This document shows, piece by piece, positions 9,266 to 18,064 of a stretch of 64,000 nucleotides of DNA. The notes under the pieces were generated by a model. That model ran no database searches and was not told the origin of the DNA. It worked only from the letters and a program-made list of their open reading frames with translations. Within the stretch, counting starts at the first letter, position 1. Each line of letters begins with the position of its first letter. The translations under genes were made by a program, and so were the position numbers. Origin of the DNA: Algoriphagus oliviformis (lineage in GTDB: Bacteria; Bacteroidota; Bacteroidia; Cytophagales; Cyclobacteriaceae); NCBI RefSeq assembly GCF_017254915.1, contig NZ_JAFKCT010000001.1, positions 62,001-126,000 of the forward strand, in the 5' to 3' direction.

Positions 9266-12200
9266 TTAGAATTTAGCTCTCAGCATAAATCCGAGGGTTC
9301 TAGTCGCCGGGTTGGTACCTGCGGACGTCAGCGTCTGAGTCCATCTGGATCCCCCAGTCAATACTTCCGGATCGAGGTCCTTGATATTTCTGTAGAGGAA
9401 GAAGAGATTTCTTCCGTACATGGAAATGTTCAGGTTTCTGGTTCCGATCTTGGAAGAGATGTGTGCTGGCACGGTATAGCCCAAAGAAAGCTCACGCATT
9501 TTCAGGTAGGTATTGTCCTCGATGTACAGCTCATATCTAGACTGGCTGTACTGTGGACCTCCCCAGTTGTAGGTATTCCAGTAGTAGTAGGCCTGGGAGA
9601 TTACGTTGGTGTTTGCCTGTCCGTCTGCAGTCACGCCATCCATCAGCATACCATCGTGGAAGACGGTCTCGCCGTTTGGTCCAGCAGCAGTAGAGTGGGG
9701 CACTTGTACTCCCTTGCCGTCTACCAGGTAGTAGGCCAATCCTCCGGTCGCTTCGTTTCTGTTGTTCAAGCTTTGCTCGGTCAGACCTCTGGAGGTCATC
9801 CAGTTGATACCGGTAGGCATCACAGACCCACCGATCTGGAAGTCCATGGTGGCAGAAAAGGTGAAGTTTTTATATTCCAGATTGTTAATAAATCCGCCCA
9901 CAGCATCCGGCATGGCATTGCCTACCTGGATCCAGTTGTTCGGGTCGATTTTATACAGTCCGTTTGGCTGCACGATTTTGTTGCCGTTGGCATCTGTCTC
10001 AATCGGACGTGCATAGAAGTCACCCATTGGTCGGCCTACCACAGAACGAAGCTGAGCGGCGTTGCCATCATAGTCAGCATGCAGGAGTTCGGTAGCATTG
10101 TTTGCCAATTGTTCAACTTTGTTGATGTTTCTGGCGACGTTCAGGGTCATATCCCATCTGAAATCGGCTGTGGAGAAAATGGCACCGTTCAAGGATAGTT
10201 CAATTCCTTGGTTTCTCAGCGTACCGATGTTGGTCAATACAGATCTCGCTCCGGAGCTGGCAGGCAGGGTCAAAGGAAGGATCTGGTCACGGATCTGGGC
10301 GTTGTAGTAAGAAAGGTCGACTCCCAGGCGGTTGTTGAACAGACGGGTATCCAATCCAAATTCAAACTCATGCTTTTGCTCCGGCTTGATTCCGTCGTTT
10401 CCGAAAGAGGTAGGGATTGTGGTGTACAGTACCGCAGATCCACCCGTTTGCTGCACACCCAGTGTATTTTGGGTATACGCGATATTGGCGCCGTAGATAT
10501 CGGGGTAGTTACCCACAATACCCCAAGATCCTCTCAATTTAGAGAAGGTAATGAAGCTTGGCAGTTCAAATGCATCTGACAGCGTCAAAGCCGTGTTTAC
10601 GGAAGGATAGACAAAGGCATTGTTGTCCGGATTCATGGTAGAAGTACGGTCTTTACGCACAGTACCTTCCACAAACCACATGTTTTTGTAGTCAAAGTTC
10701 ACGGTACCGATCGCTGCGTCGATCACTTGGTATCTTCTCCAGGAGTTGTTGTTAGGCAGGTTAGTCGAAGCTACGATGTCGAAGAGGTTTTCACTGCTCA
10801 GACCACCATTGGTGCTTCTGCTGATCATGTTTGCTTCATCCTTTCTGGCGGTGTAGCCAGCCATTGCGCTCAGCGTGATCTCGTCTGTGAGCTTTTTGCT
10901 GTAGGTCAGCATCAAGTCTCCGTAAAGGATGCTGTAGTTTTCGTCCTGCATCCCAAAACCTCCTGAAGGTCCGAAAGCCAAAGGACGAGTGGTGTAGTCT
11001 TTGGTCTCAGAGTATCTGGAAGTAATATCGGTAGAGAGACGTGCACGGAAGTTCAACTCATCAGTGATCTGATAGTGGGTGGTCAAGCTACCAATCACAC
11101 GGTTGCTGAGCTCGGAAGCGAGGTTTTTGTTTACTCTCCATACGTAGTCAGCGATATCTCCCCTGAAACCGTTGTAGACAATGTTTTCGTCAGGAGTAGA
11201 GCTCTGACCGTTTCCGGTGACAAATCTGTAGCCATCGCTGGTCTGGTACTTGTTCAGATACCAAGCCCCATTGTCAAATCGGGACATCATACCGGAGAAG
11301 TTGTTGATCATACGGTCTACCGATACGGGGCGGTTGGCTGTATTTTGATTGATATAGTTCACCATCAGGTCCACTTTCACCTTTTTGTTCAGGTTATAGG
11401 TGGAGTTCAGGTTCATGATGTTTTTGCTGTTTTTGGAGTTCAAGCTCAGCGCCTCGTTGTCCTGACGGGTCAGGGAGAGGCGTAAGCTTCCCTTGTCGGA
11501 GCTGTTGGATACCGCCACGTTGAACTGGGAGCTCACCGGGCTGTTAAACAATGCCGCATAGTTGTCTCCCTGATCTACGTAAGGGCGCTGTACCCCATCC
11601 CAAGCCATCATCGGCTGGCCGTCGAATTCTGGGCCAAAGTTGATGGAAGTGTTGGGCTGGATTCTGATACCGGTTCCGGCTTCGTAGTTGAAGCCATCTT
11701 CGCTCTGGCCTAAGTTTGCCACGTGCTTAGGGGCACCCAAACCTCTGACCGTCTGATATCTTGGCAGATAGGCAATCTTATCGAAAGACACGTTGGCATT
11801 GAAGTCAACCGAGAAGCCTTTGGCTCCGGCAGTACCTTTCTTGGTGGTGATCAATACGACACCGTTTACGGCCTCAGAACCATAAAGGGCGGCTGCTGAT
11901 GCACCTTTCAGGATGGAGATGTTGTCAATATCCTCAGGGTTGATGTCCAAGAGGCCGTTACCTCTCAGTCTTTGGTCACCCCAGTAGTTGGTGTTCGTCA
12001 CTTCTTCGTTTCGGATCGGAACCCCATCCAAGACGATCAGCGGCTGGTTTTTACCGGTGATGGAGTTGATACCGCGAATGGTGATGTTTACCGCTGAGGT
12101 AGCTCCACCGGCACCTGTCTGGATACGTACACCCGGAGCCTTACCGTAGAGAGCGGTCGCCACGTTTGGCGTACCCACTTTGATCAGCTCGTCGGCCTTG

Positions 12201-12679
12201 ATGGTGGTAGTTGCGTAGCCGAGGGACTTTTGCTCTTTGGCCATACCAAAGGAGGTCACCACAAACTCGTTCAGGTTGGACGTCTCCTCTTCGAGGGTCA
12301 CGTCGATGACTGTTCTGCTTCCTACTTCGATGTTTTGGGAAGCATATCCCAAATAGGAAAACACCAAGGTGGAATTTTCCGGCACCACGATGGAGTACGC
12401 ACCGTTTAGGTCGGTGACAGTACCTCTGGTGGTACCCAATACGGTAACCGTCGCTCCCGGAAGTGGGTTTCCGGTCGCGTCATTCACTGTCCCTTTGATC
12501 GTAACGTCCGCCTCTGCCTTCACCGAGTAAGTGACGGAGGGAAGCAGACTTGCAGCAGTCTTTGGCGCCGCCTGTGTGGAAAACACGGCTCCCAAAAACA
12601 TGCCCTGAGCCAAAAGGATAGTCCCTGTTCTTCCGAAAAGGCCCTTTTGCTTCAATTGCTGGGGTACTTGTTTTTTCAT
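9266..12679 (-). CDS. SusC/RagA-type TonB-linked outer-membrane receptor
   Basis: 1137 residues. The cleavable signal lies in about 1-38. A CarboxypepD_reg-like domain (about 58-135, VTIKGTVNDATGNPLPGATV) is followed by a TonB-box-like region (NEFVVTSFGMAKEQKSLGY), the plug domain (about 150-275; IRGINSITGKNQPLIVLDGVPI and SILKGASAAALYGSEAVNGVVLITTKKG are SusC hallmarks) and a 22-stranded barrel ending LGFMLRAKF with terminal Phe. It imports the ligand held by the SusD partner, driven by TonB-ExbBD. It is the first gene of the two-gene unit. The AT-rich 557-bp region upstream should hold its promoter. Confidence 0.96.
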   Translation of the reverse strand: MKKQVPQQLKQKGLFGRTGTILLAQGMFLGAVFSTQAAPKTAASLLPSVTYSVKAEADVTIKGTVNDATGNPLPGATVTVLGTTRGTVTDLNGAYSIVVPENSTLVFSYLGYASQNIEVGSRTVIDVTLEEETSNLNEFVVTSFGMAKEQKSLGYATTTIKADELIKVGTPNVATALYGKAPGVRIQTGAGGATSAVNITIRGINSITGKNQPLIVLDGVPIRNEEVTNTNYWGDQRLRGNGLLDINPEDIDNISILKGASAAALYGSEAVNGVVLITTKKGTAGAKGFSVDFNANVSFDKIAYLPRYQTVRGLGAPKHVANLGQSEDGFNYEAGTGIRIQPNTSINFGPEFDGQPMMAWDGVQRPYVDQGDNYAALFNSPVSSQFNVAVSNSSDKGSLRLSLTRQDNEALSLNSKNSKNIMNLNSTYNLNKKVKVDLMVNYINQNTANRPVSVDRMINNFSGMMSRFDNGAWYLNKYQTSDGYRFVTGNGQSSTPDENIVYNGFRGDIADYVWRVNKNLASELSNRVIGSLTTHYQITDELNFRARLSTDITSRYSETKDYTTRPLAFGPSGGFGMQDENYSILYGDLMLTYSKKLTDEITLSAMAGYTARKDEANMISRSTNGGLSSENLFDIVASTNLPNNNSWRRYQVIDAAIGTVNFDYKNMWFVEGTVRKDRTSTMNPDNNAFVYPSVNTALTLSDAFELPSFITFSKLRGSWGIVGNYPDIYGANIAYTQNTLGVQQTGGSAVLYTTIPTSFGNDGIKPEQKHEFEFGLDTRLFNNRLGVDLSYYNAQIRDQILPLTLPASSGARSVLTNIGTLRNQGIELSLNGAIFSTADFRWDMTLNVARNINKVEQLANNATELLHADYDGNAAQLRSVVGRPMGDFYARPIETDANGNKIVQPNGLYKIDPNNWIQVGNAMPDAVGGFINNLEYKNFTFSATMDFQIGGSVMPTGINWMTSRGLTEQSLNNRNEATGGLAYYLVDGKGVQVPHSTAAGPNGETVFHDGMLMDGVTADGQANTNVISQAYYYWNTYNWGGPQYSQSRYELYIEDNTYLKMRELSLGYTVPAHISSKIGTRNLNISMYGRNLFFLYRNIKDLDPEVLTGGSRWTQTLTSAGTNPATRTLGFMLRAKF

Positions 12680-13236
12680 TTGCTGTTGGGTTGAGTTACT
12701 TAAAATTCATTTGTTAAAAAGAACTGGAGTTTACTGAAGTTGACTTGGTATTCTTTGTTTTCATGCAATAAGTAGTTAGGGGTTATTCAATTTGTTTAAA
12801 AGAATGTTACTTCAAAATGAAATTTCTTTTAAAAGTACCCGAAAACAAATAATTTTTTTTGAATAATGGAAGTCACTTAGAAGAAAAAAACTATCGAACA
12901 AAGGCAGTTTGGTAAAAAAATATTTCACTGGCCTGCGAAAACACCGCCGAATACATCACTCCAAAATCCGTTTTGACAAATACTTATTTGGCCATCAGCC
13001 ATTTCAGATGCAAAAAATTGTACAGAACCTAGATACCTGCACGCGATTCCAAATTTTTTGAAAGGGGATTTACTTCCTGTGATTCAAGGGGATAAAGAAT
13101 TCGATTGGGGATAATTGCGAAAAAAAATTATCAAAGCCCCTATATAAAACCCAATACAACTAAAAATAAATCAATTGGATTCTTGCATTTAGTCCAATTG
13201 CCCTATTAATAAAACCTTCTTTGTATGGCTTGACAA
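12680..13236. other. AT-rich intergenic region upstream of susC
   Basis: 557 bp, distinctly A/T-rich, without a supported gene. It separates the susC start (12679) from the pyrF stop (13237) on the same strand, so it holds the susC promoter and the pyrF transcription end. I could not find a convincing TAnnTTTG box for susC. An 8-bp inverted repeat (CAATTGGA at 13172-13179, TCCAATTG at 13193-13200, 13-nt loop) lies just after pyrF and could be a weak terminator or a protein-binding site. Confidence 0.5.
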
Positions 13237-14052
13237 TCAAAGATACCGCGCCAGAAGCCCGGCCATTTCTGCCTGAAGCTTAGCCGCTTCAGACCTGGCA
13301 GCCACGGCAAAGTCCTTGCCCTGGGAAGCATATATGATCCCCCGGCTCGAATTGACCAATAGCCCGCAATGCGAGTTCATCCCATACTTGGCCACGTCCG
13401 CTAAGCTCCCGCCCTGAGCACCTACTCCGGGAACAAGGAAAAAATTATCCGGAACGACCTTCCGCACCTCTCCAATCAGCTCTCCCCGCGTCGCGCCGAC
13501 CACATACATCAGGTTTTCAGGCGTACCCCATTCTTGGCTTTTCTCCAGCACCGATTGGTAGAGCGGCCTGCCGGTCTCGTCCTTGATCAGCTGAAAGTCC
13601 AGCGAACCCGCATTGGAGGTCAGCGCCAACAGCACCACCCACTTGTCGGCAAACTCCAAGAAGGGACTCACCGAATCCTCGCCCATATAAGGGGCGACGG
13701 TCACGGAGTCGAAATCCATCTGCTCAAAAAAAGCTTTCGCATAAAGCTTCGAGGTATTGCCTATATCGCCCCGCTTGGCATCGGCAATGGTAAAAATATC
13801 CCGGGGGATGAGCTCCTGTACTTTTTGCAGCGTCTCCCATCCCTTTGATCCTAGGGCTTCGAAAAAAGCAATGTTCGGCTTGTAGGCGACAGCATAGTCA
13901 GCCGTCTCCTCGATGATTGCCTTGCAAAAGCTAAAAATCGGATCAGGCTCGGAGCGAAGGCGAGCGGGGATTTTCGCCAGATCCGGATCAAGTCCTACAC
14001 ATAGAAAGGAAGATTTTTTCTGGATTTGGGCAAAAAGCTCGGCTCTGGTCAT
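13237..14052 (-). CDS. pyrF: Orotidine-5'-phosphate decarboxylase, type 2
   Basis: 271 residues. The catalytic motif [10 protein letters not shown] (Asp91, Lys93, Asp96) is complete, and the beginning ([15 protein letters not shown]) and [14 protein letters not shown] carry the substrate-binding Asp and Lys. The late VPGVGAQGG and NSSRGIIYA motifs bind phosphate. The length and the wide loops mark the longer type 2 form found in Bacteroidota and actinobacteria, rather than the 240-residue E. coli type. It converts OMP to UMP, the last step of pyrimidine synthesis. Upstream on the same strand lies the flippase-like gene, separated by an 18-bp inverted repeat. Confidence 0.96.
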   Translation of the reverse strand: MTRAELFAQIQKKSSFLCVGLDPDLAKIPARLRSEPDPIFSFCKAIIEETADYAVAYKPNIAFFEALGSKGWETLQKVQELIPRDIFTIADAKRGDIGNTSKLYAKAFFEQMDFDSVTVAPYMGEDSVSPFLEFADKWVVLLALTSNAGSLDFQLIKDETGRPLYQSVLEKSQEWGTPENLMYVVGATRGELIGEVRKVVPDNFFLVPGVGAQGGSLADVAKYGMNSHCGLLVNSSRGIIYASQGKDFAVAARSEAAKLQAEMAGLLARYL

Positions 14053-14114
14053 GGATTTCGGAATTTGGGCAAAGGTAGGAAAAAGGAGCTTTTATCCACT
14101 TTTGAACCAAGATC

Positions 14115-14157
14115 CATCCTTGCATATTTAAAGTGGCATTTTAAATATGCAAGGATG
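14115..14157. repeat. Perfect 18-bp inverted repeat with 7-nt loop
   Basis: CATCCTTGCATATTTAAA (14115-14132) and its exact complement (14140-14157) flank a 7-nt loop (14133-14139). The site lies between the stop of the flippase gene (14189) and the start of pyrF (14052). No T-run follows on either strand, so it is not a standard terminator. It could be a leader structure of pyrF, an operator, or the trace of a mobile element. Confidence 0.85.
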
Positions 14158-14188
14158 ACAAAAACCTATTTTACTGATTTATTGACGA

Positions 14189-15079
14189 TTACGATTTTTC
14201 TGAAAAATCAACACGAATCCCAGCCCCGACCAGCGAAACCAGCGCGGAGATCAGGAAAAAGATCATGCTGAAAGCCACCGCGGCCGTCTCTTCGATGCCT
14301 GCGTAGGTATGGGCATAGACAAAGACCAGCTCTCGGGCACCCACTCCTCCTATCGTCAGCGGCAACACCGCCACGATGGACGAAAGCAAAAAGACCAACT
14401 GGTAGGCCAGCTGCTTTTCATGGATACCGAGCGACAAAAGGATAAACCATGCGCACACCAACTGCGCCACTTGCCCGGCGAAAGACCAGGCATTGCCCAA
14501 CCAAAAAGAAGGCAGAAAATCCTTGAAAAACAGCTTTTGCGCCAGCCAGAATGCGGGGATAGTCAGCACCAGCCCAGCAACCATCAGGCCGTTCCAGAGA
14601 CCAGACTCCAGCCAGCCGATCTGGACCTCCACCAGCAAAAAGAACCCAAAGAGCAGGAACACAATCGCCACCAAGCCTCCCAGCCTGTCCAAAAGGGCCG
14701 CTTGGATCAGCTTTTTGACGGGAGTTTTGAAATGCTTATTCAGCAGATAGACCTTGTAGCCGTCGCCGCCGATGCCGCCAGGAAGGAAGAGATTGTAAAA
14801 CATCCCCACGAGGTAAAGCCGCCAGTTTTGGCCTTCAGAAATGTGAAGTCCGATGTTTTTGAAATAGCCATTGAGGCGAAAAGCGGTGGCCACCTTGCTC
14901 AGCACAAAAAGCAGCACCGCCGGAAGCAGCCAAAGCCAATGGATGGTCTTCACCAATCCCAACAGCTGCTCCGTATCGATCTTGCGAAACACCAGATACA
15001 GCGCCAGGCCAGTCAATGACAGCTTCAGCGCGGTTTTCAGCTGGTTTCCGATACGGCTCTTTTGGCTCAAGCGTGGCAA
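14189..15079 (-). CDS. Flippase-like integral membrane protein (LPG synthase TM family, UPF0104)
   Basis: 296 residues with about seven to eight hydrophobic segments. The family marks are YNLFLPGGIGGDGYKVYLL (about 95-113), LLDRLGGLVAIV and the late VAVLPLTIGGVGARELVF (about 235-252). PF03706 members include the membrane half of lysylphosphatidylglycerol synthase and archaeal AglD, and move or anchor lipid-linked groups. The catalytic C-terminal domain of MprF is absent. It lies 26 bp downstream of a GT2 polyprenyl-phosphate glycosyltransferase and near a GT39 enzyme, so a role in handling a lipid-linked sugar is a reasonable inference. Confidence 0.85.
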   Translation of the reverse strand: MPRLSQKSRIGNQLKTALKLSLTGLALYLVFRKIDTEQLLGLVKTIHWLWLLPAVLLFVLSKVATAFRLNGYFKNIGLHISEGQNWRLYLVGMFYNLFLPGGIGGDGYKVYLLNKHFKTPVKKLIQAALLDRLGGLVAIVFLLFGFFLLVEVQIGWLESGLWNGLMVAGLVLTIPAFWLAQKLFFKDFLPSFWLGNAWSFAGQVAQLVCAWFILLSLGIHEKQLAYQLVFLLSSIVAVLPLTIGGVGARELVFVYAHTYAGIEETAAVAFSMIFFLISALVSLVGAGIRVDFSEKS

Positions 15080-15105
15080 AAATTAGATTTTACAAAAAAT
15101 ATTGC

Positions 15106-16077
15106 CTACTGCCCGCTGAGACTGCCCACTGCAGCTCCAACTCCCTGATACACCGACTTGATCTTGTAGGTCTTTTTATCCTGTGACTCGAAATAAGTCC
15201 GGACGATGATCTCGGCGATGATGCCCGTGGTGATCAGCTGTATCCCGCCGAGAATGAGGATAAAACCCAAAATCATGATCGGCCTTCCCCAGATGTCTTC
15301 GCCAAGGAGCTTCAACACCAATAGGTAAAAGCTGATCAGCGAGCCCAGCAAAAAAGAAATCAAGCCTATCCCCCCAAACAAATGGATCGGCCGCTGGAAA
15401 TACTTTTGAAAGAAAAGCATCAGAATGAGATCCGACATTACCTTAAATGTGCGGCTCAACCCATACTTCGATTCGCCATGGATGCGTGGGTGGTGCTTCA
15501 CATCCATTTCGGTCATCTTCGCGCCCTGCTGCTTGGCAAGAACGGGAATGAAGCGGTGCAATTCCCCGTACAGCCCCATGTTTTGGGCGATGTCGGCCTT
15601 GTAGACGCGCAGCGTGCAGCCGTAGTCCTTCAGGTAAACTTTGGTGGTATTTCGGATGACCCAGTTGGCGATTTTGCTCGGGATTTTTCGCAGGACAAAA
15701 CCATCTTTTCGGTTGGCGCGACGGCCGGCCACTACGTCCCAGTCTTCATCTATCGCCTTTTGCAGCATCACCGGAATGTCTGTTGGGTCGTTTTGGAGAT
15801 CCCCGTCCATCGTGGCAATATACTCGCCGGTGGCCATATCGATTCCCGCAGCCAGAGCCGTGGTCTGACCATAGTTTCGGTTGAAGATGATCAGCTTGGT
15901 GCGCTCGTTGGCGTATTTTTTCACCTCCGACACGGTACGGTCAGTGGAGCCGTCCTCGACGAGAATCACCTCGTAGTCGATCTCGGACAGAGCCGCATAG
16001 GTGGCTTCCAGGAGCGGTTGGATGTTATCCTCCTCGTTGTACACGGTGATGACAACGGAAATCAGCGGCTTGGTCAT
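15106..16077 (-). CDS. GT2 glycosyltransferase, polyprenyl-phosphate sugar synthase type (DPM1/ArnC-like)
   Basis: 323 residues from MTKPLISVVITVYNEEDN. The GT-A fold shows VILVEDGSTDRT (about 35-46), the DxD-type MDGDLQNDP (about 90-98) and a GRRANRKD loop. Two C-terminal hydrophobic helices (about 230-255 and 265-290) anchor it, as in ArnC and bacterial DPM homologues. It should move a nucleotide sugar to undecaprenyl phosphate. An in-frame extension to 16233 overlaps the end of the GT39 gene and shows no homology, so 16077 is preferred. It sits 70 bp after the GT39 gene, whose donor it could make. Confidence 0.9.
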   Translation of the reverse strand: MTKPLISVVITVYNEEDNIQPLLEATYAALSEIDYEVILVEDGSTDRTVSEVKKYANERTKLIIFNRNYGQTTALAAGIDMATGEYIATMDGDLQNDPTDIPVMLQKAIDEDWDVVAGRRANRKDGFVLRKIPSKIANWVIRNTTKVYLKDYGCTLRVYKADIAQNMGLYGELHRFIPVLAKQQGAKMTEMDVKHHPRIHGESKYGLSRTFKVMSDLILMLFFQKYFQRPIHLFGGIGLISFLLGSLISFYLLVLKLLGEDIWGRPIMILGFILILGGIQLITTGIIAEIIVRTYFESQDKKTYKIKSVYQGVGAAVGSLSGQ

Positions 16078-16147
16078 GTGCGAAAATTTCCCCAAAAGTA
16101 GCCCATTTTCGCTTGGGGGACAAAAATTAAGCTGGGAGAGGCCTGCG

Positions 16148-17656
16148 CTAGTACGAATCCGGGATGAAAGGCTGATAGGACCGGAGATTCCTCCAAATCT
16201 GGATTTTGACTTTTCGGATTGGATATTCCCCAAAATAAGGCACGAAAGTCTCCTCGTGGATCAGCTCGTCAAAAGCGGCTCGCCCGTCCATGGTCTCGTG
16301 GTTCATGCTCACAAACACGCCCACATTTCCTTTGTCCAAAAACTGGCTCATATCCTCCCAGAGATCCCATTGGTTTTTGCGCGAGCCCATGTTCATCACG
16401 TAGCTCTGCGGATGGCCATCGAGATAAAAGGACAACTCGGAGGCGGTGTGATAGGAGTCCGAAAAGTAAAATTCCCCATTCAGCTCAAGACTGTCTTGGA
16501 GAAAATCGAGTCGCTCAGCCAGTGCTTCATGTCCACTGAGGCGATTGAAAGCCTTTTGCTCGCCCTTTTCCAAAGCGGGAATGGACTTCAAACCAGTGAC
16601 ATCCGGCAGGATAAAAATTGCCGGAATCACGATACTCAGCACGATCGCCACCGATGCGTACTTTCTCCATGCTGCGCTTTGTCGCACGATCCAGGCTCCC
16701 AGCACCACGGCAAAGCCGGTGTAGGCAAAAACCGGCCAATTGACCTCGACTCTTTTCATAAAGCTCAATGCCGCAAAAGCCAAAAAGGTCAGCAGGCCGG
16801 GCAAAACGAGGTAGATGGAAGGCTTGTCTTTGGTCTTGATAAGCTCCCGAAAGCAAGCCACCCAGGCAGGAAGCAAAAACGCGGAAATGATCGCCAGCTG
16901 CCCGGAGAAATATTCCAAAAACCACTTCAACGAGCTGCCCAAATCCAGCGACTTCGACTCTCCTCCTCCTGCTCCACCCAGCGTGGCGAGATGCTTGAAG
17001 GTGTCGAAGTTGTTTTGAAAGTTCCAGATCAGCGCCGGCACAAAACCCAGCAAACTCACCCCGACGAAAAGCGCGAAATTGCCCAGATTTGCTTTCAGGC
17101 TTCGGGTAAAAAGCAAGTACAGAAAGACCACGGGCAGCAGCAAGCCCATCACGACTTTGGCCATCAAGCCAAAGGCCGTGGCGATCCCCGCCCAGATCCA
17201 CCAGGACTTTTTTCCCTCCCGGATCGCCCGAAAGGCCAAATAAGTCCCCAGCGCCCAAAAGAAAGTCAGCGAAGAATCCGTCATGTGGAAGGTAGAAGCC
17301 AGCCACCAGACGGGCATCGCGTTCATGACCATCGCCGCCCAGAAGCCGGCCCGTTTGTCATACAAATACGAGCCGAAAAGGAAGGTCACCCAAGAGATCC
17401 CGACCCCCGAAAGGATCGCGTTGATCCGCACGCCCAGCTCGGTATTGCCCAGGATGGCGGTGCTCAGGTAGTTGAGGACGGCGACGAGCGGAGGCTTGGA
17501 GTAGTAGTGCCAGGCCATGTTTTGCGACCAAAGCCAATACTGGGCCTCTTCGGTAAACAGGTTGACTTCCGGACGGAGGGTGAAGAGTACCTTCACGACC
17601 ACCAGCAAAAGCGTGATGGTCCAAAAGCCTAGGGTGTAGCGGGATTCTGATTTCAT
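16148..17656 (-). CDS. GT39-family membrane glycosyltransferase (ArnT/PMT-like)
   Basis: 502 residues from MKSESRYTLGFW. The first periplasmic loop has the acidic EEAQYWLWSQNMAWHYYSKPPLVAVL (about 38-63), in which the Glu/Asp position and the YYSKPP motif are typical of ArnT and protein-mannosyl-type enzymes. About ten hydrophobic helices follow, then a soluble C-terminal domain (about 360-502). Such enzymes transfer a sugar from a polyprenyl phosphate to lipid A or proteins outside the inner membrane. With the GT2 and flippase-like genes it forms a three-gene envelope-modification set. The start at 17704 is rejected because it lies inside the terminator of hpf. Confidence 0.87.
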   Translation of the reverse strand: MKSESRYTLGFWTITLLLVVVKVLFTLRPEVNLFTEEAQYWLWSQNMAWHYYSKPPLVAVLNYLSTAILGNTELGVRINAILSGVGISWVTFLFGSYLYDKRAGFWAAMVMNAMPVWWLASTFHMTDSSLTFFWALGTYLAFRAIREGKKSWWIWAGIATAFGLMAKVVMGLLLPVVFLYLLFTRSLKANLGNFALFVGVSLLGFVPALIWNFQNNFDTFKHLATLGGAGGGESKSLDLGSSLKWFLEYFSGQLAIISAFLLPAWVACFRELIKTKDKPSIYLVLPGLLTFLAFAALSFMKRVEVNWPVFAYTGFAVVLGAWIVRQSAAWRKYASVAIVLSIVIPAIFILPDVTGLKSIPALEKGEQKAFNRLSGHEALAERLDFLQDSLELNGEFYFSDSYHTASELSFYLDGHPQSYVMNMGSRKNQWDLWEDMSQFLDKGNVGVFVSMNHETMDGRAAFDELIHEETFVPYFGEYPIRKVKIQIWRNLRSYQPFIPDSY

Positions 17657-17668
17657 GCGGGAAGGCAA

Positions 17669-17702
17669 AAATAAAAAAGCCCCCAGTTTCCCGGGGGCTT
17701 TC
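17669..17702 (-). terminator. Rho-independent terminator after hpf
   Basis: Stem AAGCCCCC (17677-17684) with GGGGGCTT (17693-17700), followed on the minus strand by a T-rich run. It ends the rpsU-xer-hpf unit and separates it from the glycosyltransferase genes. Confidence 0.9.
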
Positions 17703-17721
17703 ATCTATTTATTTGTCCGTC

Positions 17722-18039
17722 TTACTGTTTGACCAGCACGACTTTTTCTTTGTGTTTCTTGATTTGGCGTCTCAAGCCCTCGATTGCCTCGTCTGCCGCC
17801 GCCTCGAAGGAGTCGGACTGGTTTTTGGCAAAAAACTGCTTTCCGGGAACGTTGAGTTTGATTTCGACTATCTTATTTTCGTTTTTCTCGTTTTTATCGA
17901 GCCTCATAAAAACCTCTCCATCGATAATCCTGTCGTAAAAGGTGTCCAGTTTGTCAGCCTTTTTCTGAATAAAGTCGATCAGTTTGATATCCGCGTCAAA
18001 GTGGATGGAGTGCATCTGCAGTTTCATAGCGATTTGCAT
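17722..18039 (-). CDS. hpf: Ribosome hibernation promoting factor, short form (HPF/RaiA)
   Basis: 105 residues. The sequence follows the HPF/YfiA pattern: MQMHSIHFDADIKLIDFIQKK-like beginning, the central IIDGEVFMRLDKNEKNENKIVEIKLNVPG strand pair, then SFEAAADEAIEGLRRQIKKHKEK with the basic C-terminal helix. There is no C-terminal dimerisation domain, so this is the short form. It binds the 30S decoding region and inactivates ribosomes during slow growth. MKLQMHS four codons in is an alternative start. It is last in a unit with xerC/D and rpsU, a translation-linked grouping usual in Bacteroidota. Confidence 0.93.
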   Translation of the reverse strand: MQIAMKLQMHSIHFDADIKLIDFIQKKADKLDTFYDRIIDGEVFMRLDKNEKNENKIVEIKLNVPGKQFFAKNQSDSFEAAADEAIEGLRRQIKKHKEKVVLVKQ

Positions 18040-18064
18040 TTAAGTGGTTGAACAATTGATTTAT

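Noticed and set aside
12680..13236. Promoter box TAnnTTTG for susC
   Set aside because: I searched the minus strand for the CAAAnnTA complement and found no full match at a fitting distance.
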